Positions 30,871 to 39,406 of a stretch of DNA of 64,000 nt are shown here, one piece after another. The notes beneath the pieces are model-generated. The model ran no database searches. It saw nothing but the letters and a program-made list of their open reading frames with translations, and was not told the DNA's origin. The stretch is from Chitinophagaceae bacterium (GTDB taxonomy: Bacteria > Bacteroidota > Bacteroidia > Chitinophagales > Chitinophagaceae). The stretch spans positions 62,001-126,000 of the forward strand of contig JADJBP010000013.1 in NCBI GenBank assembly GCA_016703625.1, read 5' to 3'. The position numbers and the translations under genes are program-made. How positions within the stretch are numbered: position 1 is the stretch's first letter; every line of letters begins with the position of its first letter.

Positions 30871-31740
30871 ATGAAACTGAATACTTTCCTTTTTGCAATA
30901 CTGATCACAGCAACATTGGGTTCCTGTACCAAAGACCCTGCCGACACGGGCAGCGGAAGCATTGATGCCAAGGTAATGAACAATGAAGCCTATGGAACAG
31001 ATCCCAAACAAAAGATGGACATTTATCTTCCCGCAAACCGGAGTGTAACAGCTACCAAAGTTCTGATCCTGGTACATGGCGGTGGCTGGACACAGGGTGA
31101 TAAAGCTGAATTTACGCCCGCCATCATGGATACCCTTAAAAAGCGCCTGCCGGATTATGCCATCTTTAACATCAATTACCGGCTTGCCGCATTCCCCAAT
31201 AACCTTTTTCCTACCCAGGAAATTGATGTAAAAGCCGCGGTTGAATTTATTTACGGCAACCGTTCCTCTTACCTGGTGAGTGATAAATTTGTGTTGATGG
31301 GCGCAAGTGCAGGAGCCCATTTATCATTATTACAGGCATACAAATACCGGTCTACGGTAAAAATAAAAGCTGTTGTTGATTTTTTCGGGCCAACAGATAT
31401 GGTTGACCTGTATAACAATCCAGGTATCATATCACCACTGGCTATTGCTGCTTTAATGAGCGGTACGCCGGCTACAAATCCAACATTGTACCAGCAAAGC
31501 AGCCCCATACAATTTGTGGACGCACAGAATTGTCCAACGATCATTATCCAGGGCGGTCTCGATCCGCTGGTTAATGCAACCACACAATCGCTGGCACTGG
31601 CCAATAAATTAACGCTTTTTAATGTAGCCAACGAATATGTATTATACCCTACCGGCGGGCATGGCGACGACTGGAGCCCTGCTACCTTTACCGACGCATA
31701 TAATAAAATACAGGCATTTTTAGCAACACATGTTCAGTAA
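30871..31740 (+). CDS. lipoprotein alpha/beta-hydrolase (esterase/lipase)
   Basis: 289 residues from ATG 30871; the open frame extends upstream to 30814 but the signal sequence MKLNTFLFAILITATLGSC sets the start. The lipobox TLGSC indicates a lipoprotein outside the cytoplasm. Catalytic features of the HSL/carboxylesterase type: oxyanion motif VHGGGWTQGDK, nucleophile GASAGAHLSLL (Ser), GGLDPLVNA (Asp) and PTGGHGDDW (His). Likely cleaves small esters or acetylated sugars; the substrate is unknown. A terminator follows. Confidence 0.85.
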   Translation: MKLNTFLFAILITATLGSCTKDPADTGSGSIDAKVMNNEAYGTDPKQKMDIYLPANRSVTATKVLILVHGGGWTQGDKAEFTPAIMDTLKKRLPDYAIFNINYRLAAFPNNLFPTQEIDVKAAVEFIYGNRSSYLVSDKFVLMGASAGAHLSLLQAYKYRSTVKIKAVVDFFGPTDMVDLYNNPGIISPLAIAALMSGTPATNPTLYQQSSPIQFVDAQNCPTIIIQGGLDPLVNATTQSLALANKLTLFNVANEYVLYPTGGHGDDWSPATFTDAYNKIQAFLATHVQ

Positions 31741-31760
31741 TAAATTAGTATCATAATTTT

Positions 31761-31793
31761 AAAGCCTGCCCGGTCATTGGACAGGCTTTTTTA
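31761..31793 (+). terminator. rho-independent terminator
   Basis: AAAGCCTGcCC and GGaCAGGCTTT pair around a short loop, followed by a T run. It ends the esterase transcript 20 bp after its stop. Confidence 0.8.
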
Positions 31794-31833
31794 TTGCAGC
31801 CATTATCTAACAGCATAACAAAATAAATAAAAA

Positions 31834-32220
31834 ATGAAACCGGATATTAACAGTAGGGCAGATATAGAAAAATTCATAACCGCATTTTACGAAAAAGTAA
31901 AAGTGGATGCAACCATCGGTTTCATTTTTACGGAAGTTGTGCAAATGAACTGGGAGAAACACATTCCCCTGATCGTTGATTTTTGGGAAACCATTTTGCT
32001 GGATAACCCCGTTTATAAAAAGAACGCCATGGAAGTTCATTTTGACCTGAATAAAAAAATACCTTTACAAAAAGAACATTTTTCCAGCTGGCTGTTGCTG
32101 TTTGCTAAAGCCATTGATGAATTTTTTGAAGGAAAAAAAGCTGAGATGGCCAAATCAAGGGCCAAATCAATAGCAGATGTGATGTTCTTTAAAATGGAAA
32201 ATGCACGTAAGGGCATTTAA
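31834..32220 (+). CDS. group III truncated hemoglobin
   Basis: 128 residues, intact. Globin of the 2/2 group III type: FITAFYEKVKVDATIGFIF near the N terminus, HIPLIVDFWETILL, and LQKEHFSSWLLLFAKAIDEFF carrying the probable proximal His (about residue 80). Such small haem proteins bind O2, NO or other ligands in the cytoplasm; the physiological role here is unknown. It is followed by the GNAT gene 58 bp downstream. Confidence 0.87.
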   Translation: MKPDINSRADIEKFITAFYEKVKVDATIGFIFTEVVQMNWEKHIPLIVDFWETILLDNPVYKKNAMEVHFDLNKKIPLQKEHFSSWLLLFAKAIDEFFEGKKAEMAKSRAKSIADVMFFKMENARKGI

Positions 32221-32278
32221 TGTTCCCCTATAACATATGAAACCCGGCAGGCTCCTGTGGTGAAAAAATAATAAAAAC

Positions 32279-32728
32279 ATGCAATTAAACTGGATCTTTA
32301 AAAGTTTTGATGAACTGACTGCTAAAGAACTTTATGCCATTTTACAGTTACGGAATGAAGTATTTGTGGTTGAACAAAACTGTGTTTACCAGGATGCTGA
32401 CGGAAAAGACCTTCATTCCATGCATCTATGCGGATGGGTTGCAGGTAAACTGGCGGCTTATACCCGGATCATTCCACCGGGTATTTCTTATACAGAAGCA
32501 AGCATTGGCCGGGTTGTTACTTCACCGGCTTATCGAAATACAGGCACGGGCCGGAAACTTATGGAAGAAAGCATCAGGCTCACTTTCAGCGAATTTAAGG
32601 GTACCCGGATCAGGATCGGGGCACAGTTATATCTCACCGGGTTTTACAGTTCACTGGGTTTTATACAAACCGGGGAAGAATACCTGGAGGACGGAATTCC
32701 ACATATAGAGATGATTTTGCATAAATAA
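32279..32728 (+). CDS. elaA: ElaA-type GNAT N-acetyltransferase
   Basis: 149 residues, intact. ElaA-like pattern: LYAILQLRNEVFVVEQNC, YQDADGKDLHSMHL, acetyl-CoA loop around IGRVVTSPAYRNTGTGRKLM, and LYLTGFYSSLGF. GNAT acetyltransferase with unknown acceptor. It lies in the same direction as the globin gene and may be co-transcribed. Confidence 0.9.
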   Translation: MQLNWIFKSFDELTAKELYAILQLRNEVFVVEQNCVYQDADGKDLHSMHLCGWVAGKLAAYTRIIPPGISYTEASIGRVVTSPAYRNTGTGRKLMEESIRLTFSEFKGTRIRIGAQLYLTGFYSSLGFIQTGEEYLEDGIPHIEMILHK

Positions 32729-32863
32729 TTTACCTATAATAAACAATAAGTTTCCCGTTTAACCGTTTTTCAAGCGTGGTTCATATATTTTATCCTGAAT
32801 AACGAAGGGGTGCTTTTATTTACCATTATCCATTATCAATAGAAAGACTAAATCTGATCTGTA

Positions 32864-33859
32864 ATGAAACCAATTGTACACCAGTTTGTGGTAAAACGGA
32901 CAATACTGCTGCTTATCGTTCTTGTATTGTTTTCCAAATCACATGCACAGGCTTTTCTATTTGGTGAAAAGGTTAAATGGGAAGTTGGATTTAATTTTGG
33001 CCCCAGCTTCTTTTTAGGTGACCTCGGTGGTAATTCCGGGAAAGGCACCAACAATATCAAAGACCTTAATTTTGAATTCACAAAACTGATGAAAGGTGTC
33101 TTTCTTACCATGTATCCAAAAAACTGGATCGGGTTAAGACTGGCTGCCAATATAACCTACCTGGAAGGAGACGATGCTGTCATCAACACTACAGGTATTG
33201 ATGAACTCTGGCGCAAACAGCGCAATCTTGATTTTAAAACAAACGTTATTGAAGGTTCCCTTTCGCTGGAAGTTTTTCCAACCATGTTACTGAAAAGGAA
33301 TTCGGATTATGAACCCCGGTTAAGGCCTTATGTCATGGGCGGAATTGGTGTCTTCCATTTTAATCCAAAAGGGTCTATCACAGATGCCTCCGGTGATAAA
33401 ACATGGTATCATTTACAACCATTAAGACTGGAAGGACAGGGTATGCCTGAATATCCATACAGCAAACCATATAATTTAACGCAGATCAATATCCCGTACG
33501 GCGGTGGTTTAAAATATTTTGCATCTGAACGTATCAATATCAGCGCAGAGGTCTTATACAGGAAAACATTCACCGATTATATTGACGATGTAAGTACCCG
33601 GTATATTGATCCCAATAATTACAACAAATACCTGTCAGCACAAGATGCTGCCCTGGCATATAAGTTATCTGATAAATCCGTTGGTATCATATACCCCGGT
33701 ATGACAAGATATCCTGCCGACACACAAAGAGGCGACCTGAAAGATGCCGACACATATTTTACAATAGTTTTGAAACTCGGGATCAGGCTGGGAGAAATTT
33801 ATGACAGCCCGTTTGCAAGGAGGGCAGCCAAACAAACCAAATGCCCGGCTATTTATTAA
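32864..33859 (+). CDS. DUF6089-type outer-membrane beta-barrel protein
   Basis: 331 residues with a signal peptide (TILLLIVLVLFSKSHAQA). The first strand WEVGFNFGPSFFLGDLGG and later alternating hydrophobic strands (NWIGLRLAANITYLEGD, LRPYVMGGIGVFHFNP, INIPYGGGLKYF) match the Bacteroidota DUF6089 barrel family, predicted to reside in the outer membrane. A conserved Pro/Gly-rich turn and an aromatic finish to strands support this. Function unknown. A 30-residue membrane peptide gene follows after 23 bp. Confidence 0.8.
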   Translation: MKPIVHQFVVKRTILLLIVLVLFSKSHAQAFLFGEKVKWEVGFNFGPSFFLGDLGGNSGKGTNNIKDLNFEFTKLMKGVFLTMYPKNWIGLRLAANITYLEGDDAVINTTGIDELWRKQRNLDFKTNVIEGSLSLEVFPTMLLKRNSDYEPRLRPYVMGGIGVFHFNPKGSITDASGDKTWYHLQPLRLEGQGMPEYPYSKPYNLTQINIPYGGGLKYFASERINISAEVLYRKTFTDYIDDVSTRYIDPNNYNKYLSAQDAALAYKLSDKSVGIIYPGMTRYPADTQRGDLKDADTYFTIVLKLGIRLGEIYDSPFARRAAKQTKCPAIY

Positions 33860-33882
33860 ACCAATTCCTAAAACCAAACAAT

Positions 33883-33975
33883 ATGAGTAATAATTTACAA
33901 ATCAACCCCGGTTCTTACAAAGCGATAATAATTTTTGCCACCTTCCTGGTGCTGGTTATTCAGCTTTTTAAATAA
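33883..33975 (+). CDS. 30-residue single-pass membrane peptide
   Basis: Short frame from ATG 33883 to TAA 33973-33975, starting MSNNLQINPGSYKA and continuing as one hydrophobic helix IIIFATFLVLVIQLF before a terminal Lys. It is 23 bp behind the DUF6089 gene and about 130 bp before a strong terminator. Composition (polar N terminus, one clean helix) argues for a real small membrane protein, but there is no family to confirm it. Confidence 0.45.
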   Translation: MSNNLQINPGSYKAIIIFATFLVLVIQLFK

Positions 33976-34108
33976 GTCTTTAAGTGTATGATGATACAAC
34001 AGAAGTTTGACCCCCAAGGATAGTTAAGGATATTTTAATATCCGCAAATTACCCTGAAACCACAACTTTAAAATTTCGTTGATATCTCTTACACTTATAC
34101 TAATTACA

Positions 34109-34135
34109 AATCCATGCTAACCGCATGGATTTTTT
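34109..34135. terminator. bidirectional hairpin terminator
   Basis: Perfect nine-base stem AATCCATGC (34109-34117) / GCATGGATT (34123-34131) with a five-base loop, then T on the right and A-rich sequence on the left. It lies between the convergent DUF6089/small-peptide genes (+) and uvrA (-), and could end transcription from both sides. Confidence 0.8.
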
Positions 34136-37001
34136 ATTTCAGCTCTGCCTGTAAATATTTCGCGGTAAAACTTTCTTTTACGTTGACCAGGTCTTCCGGT
34201 ACACCCTCAAATAAAACCCGTCCGCCGCCGTCACCACCTTCGGGGCCAATATCAATGATATGATCGGCCACTTTTATTACATCCATATTATGTTCGATCA
34301 CCAGTACCGTATTACCCCGGTCAACCAGTTTATTGATCACATCCAGTAAATGCTGTATATCCTGGAAATGAAGCCCGGTGGTTGGTTCATCAAGAATATA
34401 AAATGTTTTCCCGGTATCTTTTTACCCAGTTCTGTTGAAAGCTTTACCCGCTGTGCCTCTCCCCCGCTGAGGGTTACAGCGCTCTGGCCCAGGGTTATAT
34501 ATCCCAGGCCAACATCCTGCAGTACTTTTATTTTCCGGTAGATATAGGGCACTGCCTGGAAAAATTCCACTGCTTCATCCACCGTCATGTCCAGCACATC
34601 ACTGATCGATTTACCTTTGTAACGGATCTCCAGGGTTTCGCGGTTGTACCTCCGGCCATTGCATTTTTCGCAATGCACATGTACATCTGGCAAAAAATTC
34701 ATTTCAATTACCCTCATGCCACCGCCTTCACACACATCGCACCTGCCACTTTTTACATTGAAAGAAAATCTTCCCGCTTTATACCCTCTTATTTTTGCTT
34801 CGGGTACCATTGCAAATAAGGTCCTGATGTCGGTAAAGAACCCGCAATAAGTTGCCGGGTTGCTCCGGGGTGTACGGCCGATCGGGCTTTGGTCGATCTC
34901 GATCACTTTATCGATCTGCTCTAAACCCCTGATGCTTTTATATTCCAGTGGATTTGCCTTTGAATTATAACAGAACTTACTCAGCAATGGATATAATGTT
35001 TCATTGACCAGGGTAGATTTACCGCTTCCGCTGACACCCGTTACCAGTATTAATTTACCAAGCGGGAATTTTACATCCACATCCTGTAAATTATTTCCTT
35101 TCACCCCTTTTATCTCGATGAACTTACCATTCCCCTTCCTGCGTTCAGCCGGCACGGCAATACTTTTTGTGCCCAGTAAATACTGTGCTGTTTCCGATCC
35201 CGAACTTAAAATCGTTTGTGGTGTACCGATAGCAACTATTTCACCGCCGTGCTTACCTGCCTTTGGACCGATATCAACCAGGTAATCCGAAGCCAGCATA
35301 ATATCCTTATCATGCTCAACAACCAAAACACTGTTGCCGATATCCCGCAGGTGCTGCAGGGCACCTATCAGCCGCTGGTTATCCCGCTGATGCAGCCCAA
35401 TACTGGGCTCATCTAAAATATACGTGATACCCTGCAACTGGGAACCGATCTGCGTTGCCAGCCTGATCCGCTGCGACTCGCCGCCACTAAGGCTTTTGGA
35501 CGGACGGTCAAGCGAAAGATAGGTTAAACCAACATCCAGTAAAAACTGCAGCCGTTCACGGATCTCTTTTAAAACATCTTTGGCAATGGCGTTTTGCTTA
35601 TCATTCAGCCGCAGTTCAATGCCATCAAACCAGGCTGCCAGGTTATCTAAATTTAAATGACTCAGCTCGGCAATATTCCTTTTATCTATTTTAAACCAAA
35701 GGCTTTCTTTTTTTAACCTGGTGCCATTGCATGATGTGCATGGAGCCAGTTGCATATATTTTTCTACCCAGCTCCGCAACATTTCAGAACTTTGAGAAGA
35801 GCTGAACCAACGCTTCAGCATGGGAATGATGCCTTCATAACTCCCGGTATAAACTTCCGGAAGAGATTCATCACTCATATCCATTTCCAGGTCAGGATTT
35901 ATATGTTGATCACCATATAAAAGCAGGTCGAGCTGTGTTTTCGGCAGATCCTTTATTGGTTTTATTAAACTGATCTTATGTTTTTTTGCGAAAGCCACTA
36001 CCTGTTGGAAAACGCTGGCATCCCGCTCTTCGCCCAACGGCACTATCCCGCCTTCTGTAACACTGATGGAAGTATCGGGCAATACTTCATCTATATCAAT
36101 GGTGTATACATTGCCCAGTCCCCTGCAGGTTGGGCATGCGCCATAGGGAGAGTTAAATGAAAATGCATTGGGTGAAGGTTCTTCATAACTGATTCCGGTC
36201 TCTTCACACATCAATTGTTTGCTGTACTGTATTACTTTATCATCATCATGTATTAACAGGAACATCAGGTCCTTACCCAACTGCAACGTTTTTTTGTACA
36301 CTCTGGCTCAACCTGAATCTCATTTCATCCGTAACAGCCAGCCTGTCAACCACCACTTCTATATCATGAATTTTGTACCTGTCAACCTGCATCCTGGGTT
36401 TTAGATCCAGCACTTCACCATCAACCCTAACTTTTAGATACCCTTTCTTACGTACATCTTCAAACAGTTCGCGGTAATGCCCTTTTCTTCCCCTGACCAA
36501 TGGTGCCAGCACACTTATTTTTTTATCTTCAAATTTTTCAAAGATATTGGTTACAATTTCCTCTTCGCTGAACTTGATCATCTTTTTACCGGTGTTGTAG
36601 CTGTAGGCCTCTCCCACCCTGGCAAAGAGCAACCGCAGGAAATCATAGATCTCCGTTACTGTACCAACAGTGCTTCTCGGATTTTTATTGGTGGTTTTTT
36701 GTTCGATGGAAATAACGGGCGATAAACCGGTGATCTTATCTACATCGGGCCGTTCCATATCACCCACAAACTGGCGGGCATAAGCACTGAAACTTTCCAT
36801 GTAACGGCGTTGCCCCTCATTATAAATAGTATCAAATGCCAGTGAAGATTTTCCACTGCCGCTCACACCGGTAAATACAACCAGTTTGTTTTTGGGAATT
36901 TTAATGTCAATATTCTTCAGGTTATGCTCCCTTGCCCCAAATACCTCTATAAAATTGTTATCAATGATATCTTCTGAAGGTGCCTTTTTTACTTTCGCCA
37001 T
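34134..37001 (-). CDS. uvrA: excinuclease ABC subunit A (frameshifted)
   Basis: DNA damage recognition ATPase of nucleotide excision repair, about 950 residues. N-terminal ATPase: VVFTGVSGSGKSSLAFDT and IEQKTTNKNPRSTVGT; zinc fingers with GACPTCRGLGNV and APCTSCNGTRL; first signature LSGGESQRIRLATQ; second ATPase ILVTGVSGSGKSTLV, zinc module SGRCDVCEGGGMR...HCEKCNGRRYN, second signature TLSGGEAQRVKLS, and C terminus VLVIEHNMDVIKVADHIIDIG. Frames change near 36290 (T run) and near 34415; open pieces are 37001-36273, 36301-34337 and 34340-34134. A near -7 box (TATCTTTA on the minus strand, 37019-37026) precedes the ATG. Confidence 0.96.
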
Positions 37002-37092
37002 GTGTATTTACTTGCGTTAAAGATACAAACAAATTACACGATGATTTGTTGGAGGATGCTTTGTTATGTAATTTCACCATTCAATCATAGCT

Positions 37093-37641
37093 ATGTTATT
37101 TAATTTATTTGGAAAAAAGGATGAGGGCACAGACGACCATGTTTTTGTTGACAGGGCTTATGTAACCACGGCTGCCAAAATGAATGCCTGTGCTGAATTG
37201 GCGAAGAAAGACCCCGGTCTGTTGTTCATCTGCTGGTTTGCCGGTACTGCTGTAAAGTTCAAGGAATTTTTCAGGCAGCAGGGTTTAGATGAAAACCTCA
37301 TTATTGAAACCCATCACCTGCACACGGCCAGGCTTCAAAATAAGATACCGGTATTTGTTGAGCATTATCCCCTGCATGCTAAAGAAACTGAGCTGATCAA
37401 AAACTGGGATACAAAGAACATCGTAGTTTACAGTGCCATGGATGAACCGCTGTTCAAACATTTTGGCAGCGAAAAACTGGTTCCCCTGATGAAAATGCTG
37501 GGCATGAAAGAAGATGAAGTGATCGAACACAGCATGGTCTCCAAATCCATCATCAAAGGCCAGGAAAAAATTGCAGAACAGGTCTCTATGGAGCAATCTG
37601 CCGGTTCGCAGGAAGAATGGATGCGGAAAAATATAAAATAA
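37093..37641 (+). CDS. small protein with SecA-like C-terminal half, unknown function
   Basis: 182 residues, intact. The segment SAMDEPLFKHFGSEKL then LMKMLGMKEDEVIEH and MVSKSIIKGQEKIAEQ (about residues 115-167) closely follows the SecA stretch that joins the second motor domain to the helical scaffold (S-M-x-D-x-L-x-x-x-F-x-S, L-G-M, I-E-H, S-K-S-I, A-Q-x-K). The N-terminal half (ACAELAKKDPGLLFICWF, FKEFFRQQGLDENLI) could be a reduced helicase-type domain but has no Walker motifs. It is therefore not a SecA ATPase. It lies alone between divergent uvrA and the SAM-riboswitch operon. The SecA resemblance is seen directly; any link to protein export is inference. Confidence 0.6.
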   Translation: MLFNLFGKKDEGTDDHVFVDRAYVTTAAKMNACAELAKKDPGLLFICWFAGTAVKFKEFFRQQGLDENLIIETHHLHTARLQNKIPVFVEHYPLHAKETELIKNWDTKNIVVYSAMDEPLFKHFGSEKLVPLMKMLGMKEDEVIEHSMVSKSIIKGQEKIAEQVSMEQSAGSQEEWMRKNIK

Positions 37642-37707
37642 TTTACCGGCTAAATCCCTTTCCTGTAAAGGATTATAGACAGCACCCTGATTTTTTTTCA
37701 TTTTTTA

Positions 37708-37740
37708 TTTGGCAGTTTCAAATTTCCACTTATATCTTTG
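37708..37740 (+). promoter_or_regulatory. promoter of the SAM-riboswitch/metB operon
   Basis: -33 box TTTG (37708-37711) and -7 box TATCTTTG (37733-37740) separated by 21 bp, a textbook Bacteroidota promoter. It would start transcription a few bases before the riboswitch aptamer at 37759. Confidence 0.78.
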
Positions 37741-37758
37741 CAGCAGTTCTTTAATATC

Positions 37759-37869
37759 ACTTATCAAGAAAGGCAGAGGGTAATGGCCCGATGAAGCCTT
37801 GACAACCTACTTCAATTTATTTTGGAGAAAGGTGCCAATTCCATCCCGATTTTATCGGGACAGATAAGT
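37759..37869 (+). ncRNA. SAM-I (S-box) riboswitch aptamer
   Basis: P1 is closed by ACTTATC (37759-37765) and GATAAGT (37863-37869). Between them are the conserved AGAAAGGCAGAGGG and TGGCCCGATGAAGCC, then GACAACC, the later AAAGGTGCCAATTCC, and a P4-type hairpin TCCCGAT/ATCGGGA. These match the S-box consensus in order and spacing. Downstream genes make methionine precursors, fitting SAM repression. Confidence 0.93.
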
Positions 37870-37905
37870 CAGATCCAAAGCTTAAAAAAATACTTCCATA
37901 TATTT

Positions 37906-37939
37906 AAAGCTCATCTGATTTACCGGATGAGCTTTTTTT
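37906..37939 (+). terminator. riboswitch-controlled terminator
   Basis: AAAGCTCATC (37906-37915) pairs with the GATGAGCTTT arm at 37926-37935, followed by a T run to 37939. AGTCAGAT (37867-37874), which includes the last bases of the aptamer P1 3' strand, can instead pair with ATCTGATT (37913-37920). That gives a mutually exclusive antiterminator: with SAM bound, P1 forms and the terminator is free to fold. Confidence 0.8.
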
Positions 37940-37944
37940 ATGCC

Positions 37945-37970
37945 CTGTCGGCGGTTACAAACCCCGACAG
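37945..37970 (+). repeat. REP-like hairpin in the metB leader
   Basis: CTGTCGG-c-GGTT-ACA-AACC-CCGACAG: an eleven-pair stem with one bulged C and a three-base loop, just after the riboswitch terminator and 100 bp before the metB ATG. The same family recurs at 39240-39369. Confidence 0.75.
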
Positions 37971-38069
37971 CGGCTATTAAAAATACTTTTCCTGTAAGGT
38001 TGCTCACTTGTTAAGTGATTAAACAGAATCTGTTTAACACTAATTAATTCATAATTAAAAACAAGACCA

Positions 38070-39338
38070 ATGAGCAACGCAACAGAACTGATCCACAGCA
38101 TCCCCGTAGACCCATTAACCGGAGCCATCAGTGTTCCCATTTATCAAACCAGTACCTATGTGCAGGATGCACCGGGTGTAAACAAAGGTTATGATTATGC
38201 CCGTAGCAATAATCCAACAAGAGGAACTTTAGAAACCATTATTGCACAACTGGAAAAAGGAAGCGTTGGCATCGCATTTGGCAGCGGGCTTGCCGCCATT
38301 GACGCTGTGGTTAAATTACTGAAAAGCGGCGATGAGATCCTGGCCGTAGATGATATTTATGGCGGCGCATTCCGCCTCTTCACCCGTATTTACGAAAAAT
38401 TTGGCATCACCGTAAATTATGTTGATACTACAGATGTTGCAAATGTTTTTAATGCCATTACACCCAATACAAAACTGATCTGGCTGGAAACACCCACCAA
38501 CCCAACTTTAAAAGTGAGCGATATTGAAGCCATTGCAAAGATCGCAAAAGCCAATGCCTGTTTACTTTGCGTGGATAATACTTTTGCATCGCCAGCCTTA
38601 CAACAGCCTCTCACGCTGGGAGCTGATCTGGTAATTCATAGCGCCACCAAATACCTGGGCGGCCATAGCGATCTGATTGCCGGCCTTGTTGTTGCCAAAG
38701 AAAAAGAACTGGGCGAAAAAATAAAATTCATACAAAATGCAAGCGGTGCCATCCTGTCTCCTTTTGACAGCTGGCTGGTGATACGCGGTATAGAAACGTT
38801 GCACCTGCGTGTGCAACAGCATTGCCGCAATGCCCAGGTAGTAGCAGAATACCTGGAAACAAATCCTGCAGTTGATAGAGTATTTTATCCCGGCTTAAAA
38901 ACACATTTCAATCACCACATTGCAAAAAAACAAAGTAAAGGTTTTGGAGGTATTGTTTCCTTCACCTTAAAAAACGATACTGAAAAAGCAGCCACGGCAT
39001 TTGTAACCGGTACCCGTTATTTTAAACTGGCCGAAAGTTTGGGCGGTGTAAAAAGCCTGCTTTGCCACCCGGCTCAAATGACGCACAAAAGTATTCCGGC
39101 CGAAAAGCGCCGGGCTGCGGGTGTTGCCGACAGTCTTATCCGGCTTAGCGTTGGTCTTGAAGAAGCCGCAGACCTGGTGGCTGACCTGGAACAGGCCTTT
39201 TTGAAACTGAAAATTGAAAAAGAAAATTTTGAGCTAACCCTGTCGGCGGTTAAAAACCCCGACAGCGGTTTAGTGGATTCTTCTTATAACTGCCGACAGG
39301 GTTTCCAATCCCGAAGGGGTTCGCGGATTCTTTTATAA
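38070..39338 (+). CDS. metB: PLP-dependent trans-sulfuration enzyme (cystathionine gamma-synthase type)
   Basis: Cys/Met-metabolism PLP enzyme, cytoplasmic. YDYARSNNPTRGTLE at the N terminus, GSGLAAIDAV, WLETPTNPTLKV, VDNTFASPALQQP and the PLP-lysine motif HSATKYLGGHSD; C-terminal SLGGVKSLLCHPAQMTH and RLSVGLEE. Family members end shortly after the VADLEQAF helix at about residue 383; here the frame continues ~35 residues (LSAVKNPDSGL..) into REP-like repeats before a stop at 39338. Behind a SAM riboswitch and before homoserine dehydrogenase, a biosynthetic role (O-acyl-homoserine plus cysteine to cystathionine, or direct sulfhydrylation) is most likely; cystathionine gamma-lyase is the main alternative. 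Confidence 0.87.
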   Translation: MSNATELIHSIPVDPLTGAISVPIYQTSTYVQDAPGVNKGYDYARSNNPTRGTLETIIAQLEKGSVGIAFGSGLAAIDAVVKLLKSGDEILAVDDIYGGAFRLFTRIYEKFGITVNYVDTTDVANVFNAITPNTKLIWLETPTNPTLKVSDIEAIAKIAKANACLLCVDNTFASPALQQPLTLGADLVIHSATKYLGGHSDLIAGLVVAKEKELGEKIKFIQNASGAILSPFDSWLVIRGIETLHLRVQQHCRNAQVVAEYLETNPAVDRVFYPGLKTHFNHHIAKKQSKGFGGIVSFTLKNDTEKAATAFVTGTRYFKLAESLGGVKSLLCHPAQMTHKSIPAEKRRAAGVADSLIRLSVGLEEAADLVADLEQAFLKLKIEKENFELTLSAVKNPDSGLVDSSYNCRQGFQSRRGSRILL

Positions 39339-39369
39339 CCGCCGACAGGGTTTTCAACCGCTGTCGGGG
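39240..39369 (+). repeat. cluster of REP-like hairpins across the metB 3' end and hom leader
   Basis: Three related units. Unit 1 (39240-39265) has CTGTCG...CGACAG arms around GGTTAAAAACC, like the copy at 37945. A degenerate unit begins with GCCGACAGGGTTT near 39291. Unit 3 (about 39341-39367) has CCGACAG-GGTT-TTC-AACC-g-CTGTCGG, with outer arms swapped. The last two are preceded by a shared GGATTCTT.TTATAAC word, giving a ~50-bp tandem duplication. They encode the aberrant metB C terminus and fill the metB-hom gap. Confidence 0.72.
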
Positions 39370-39406
39370 TTATACACAACTCACTTTTAATTTTAAATTC
39401 AAAAAT

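Noticed and set aside
37861..37905. Second riboswitch or leader peptide between the SAM aptamer and terminator
   Set aside because: The stretch is fully explained by the antiterminator strand and an AT-rich linker; no start codon with ribosome site is seen.
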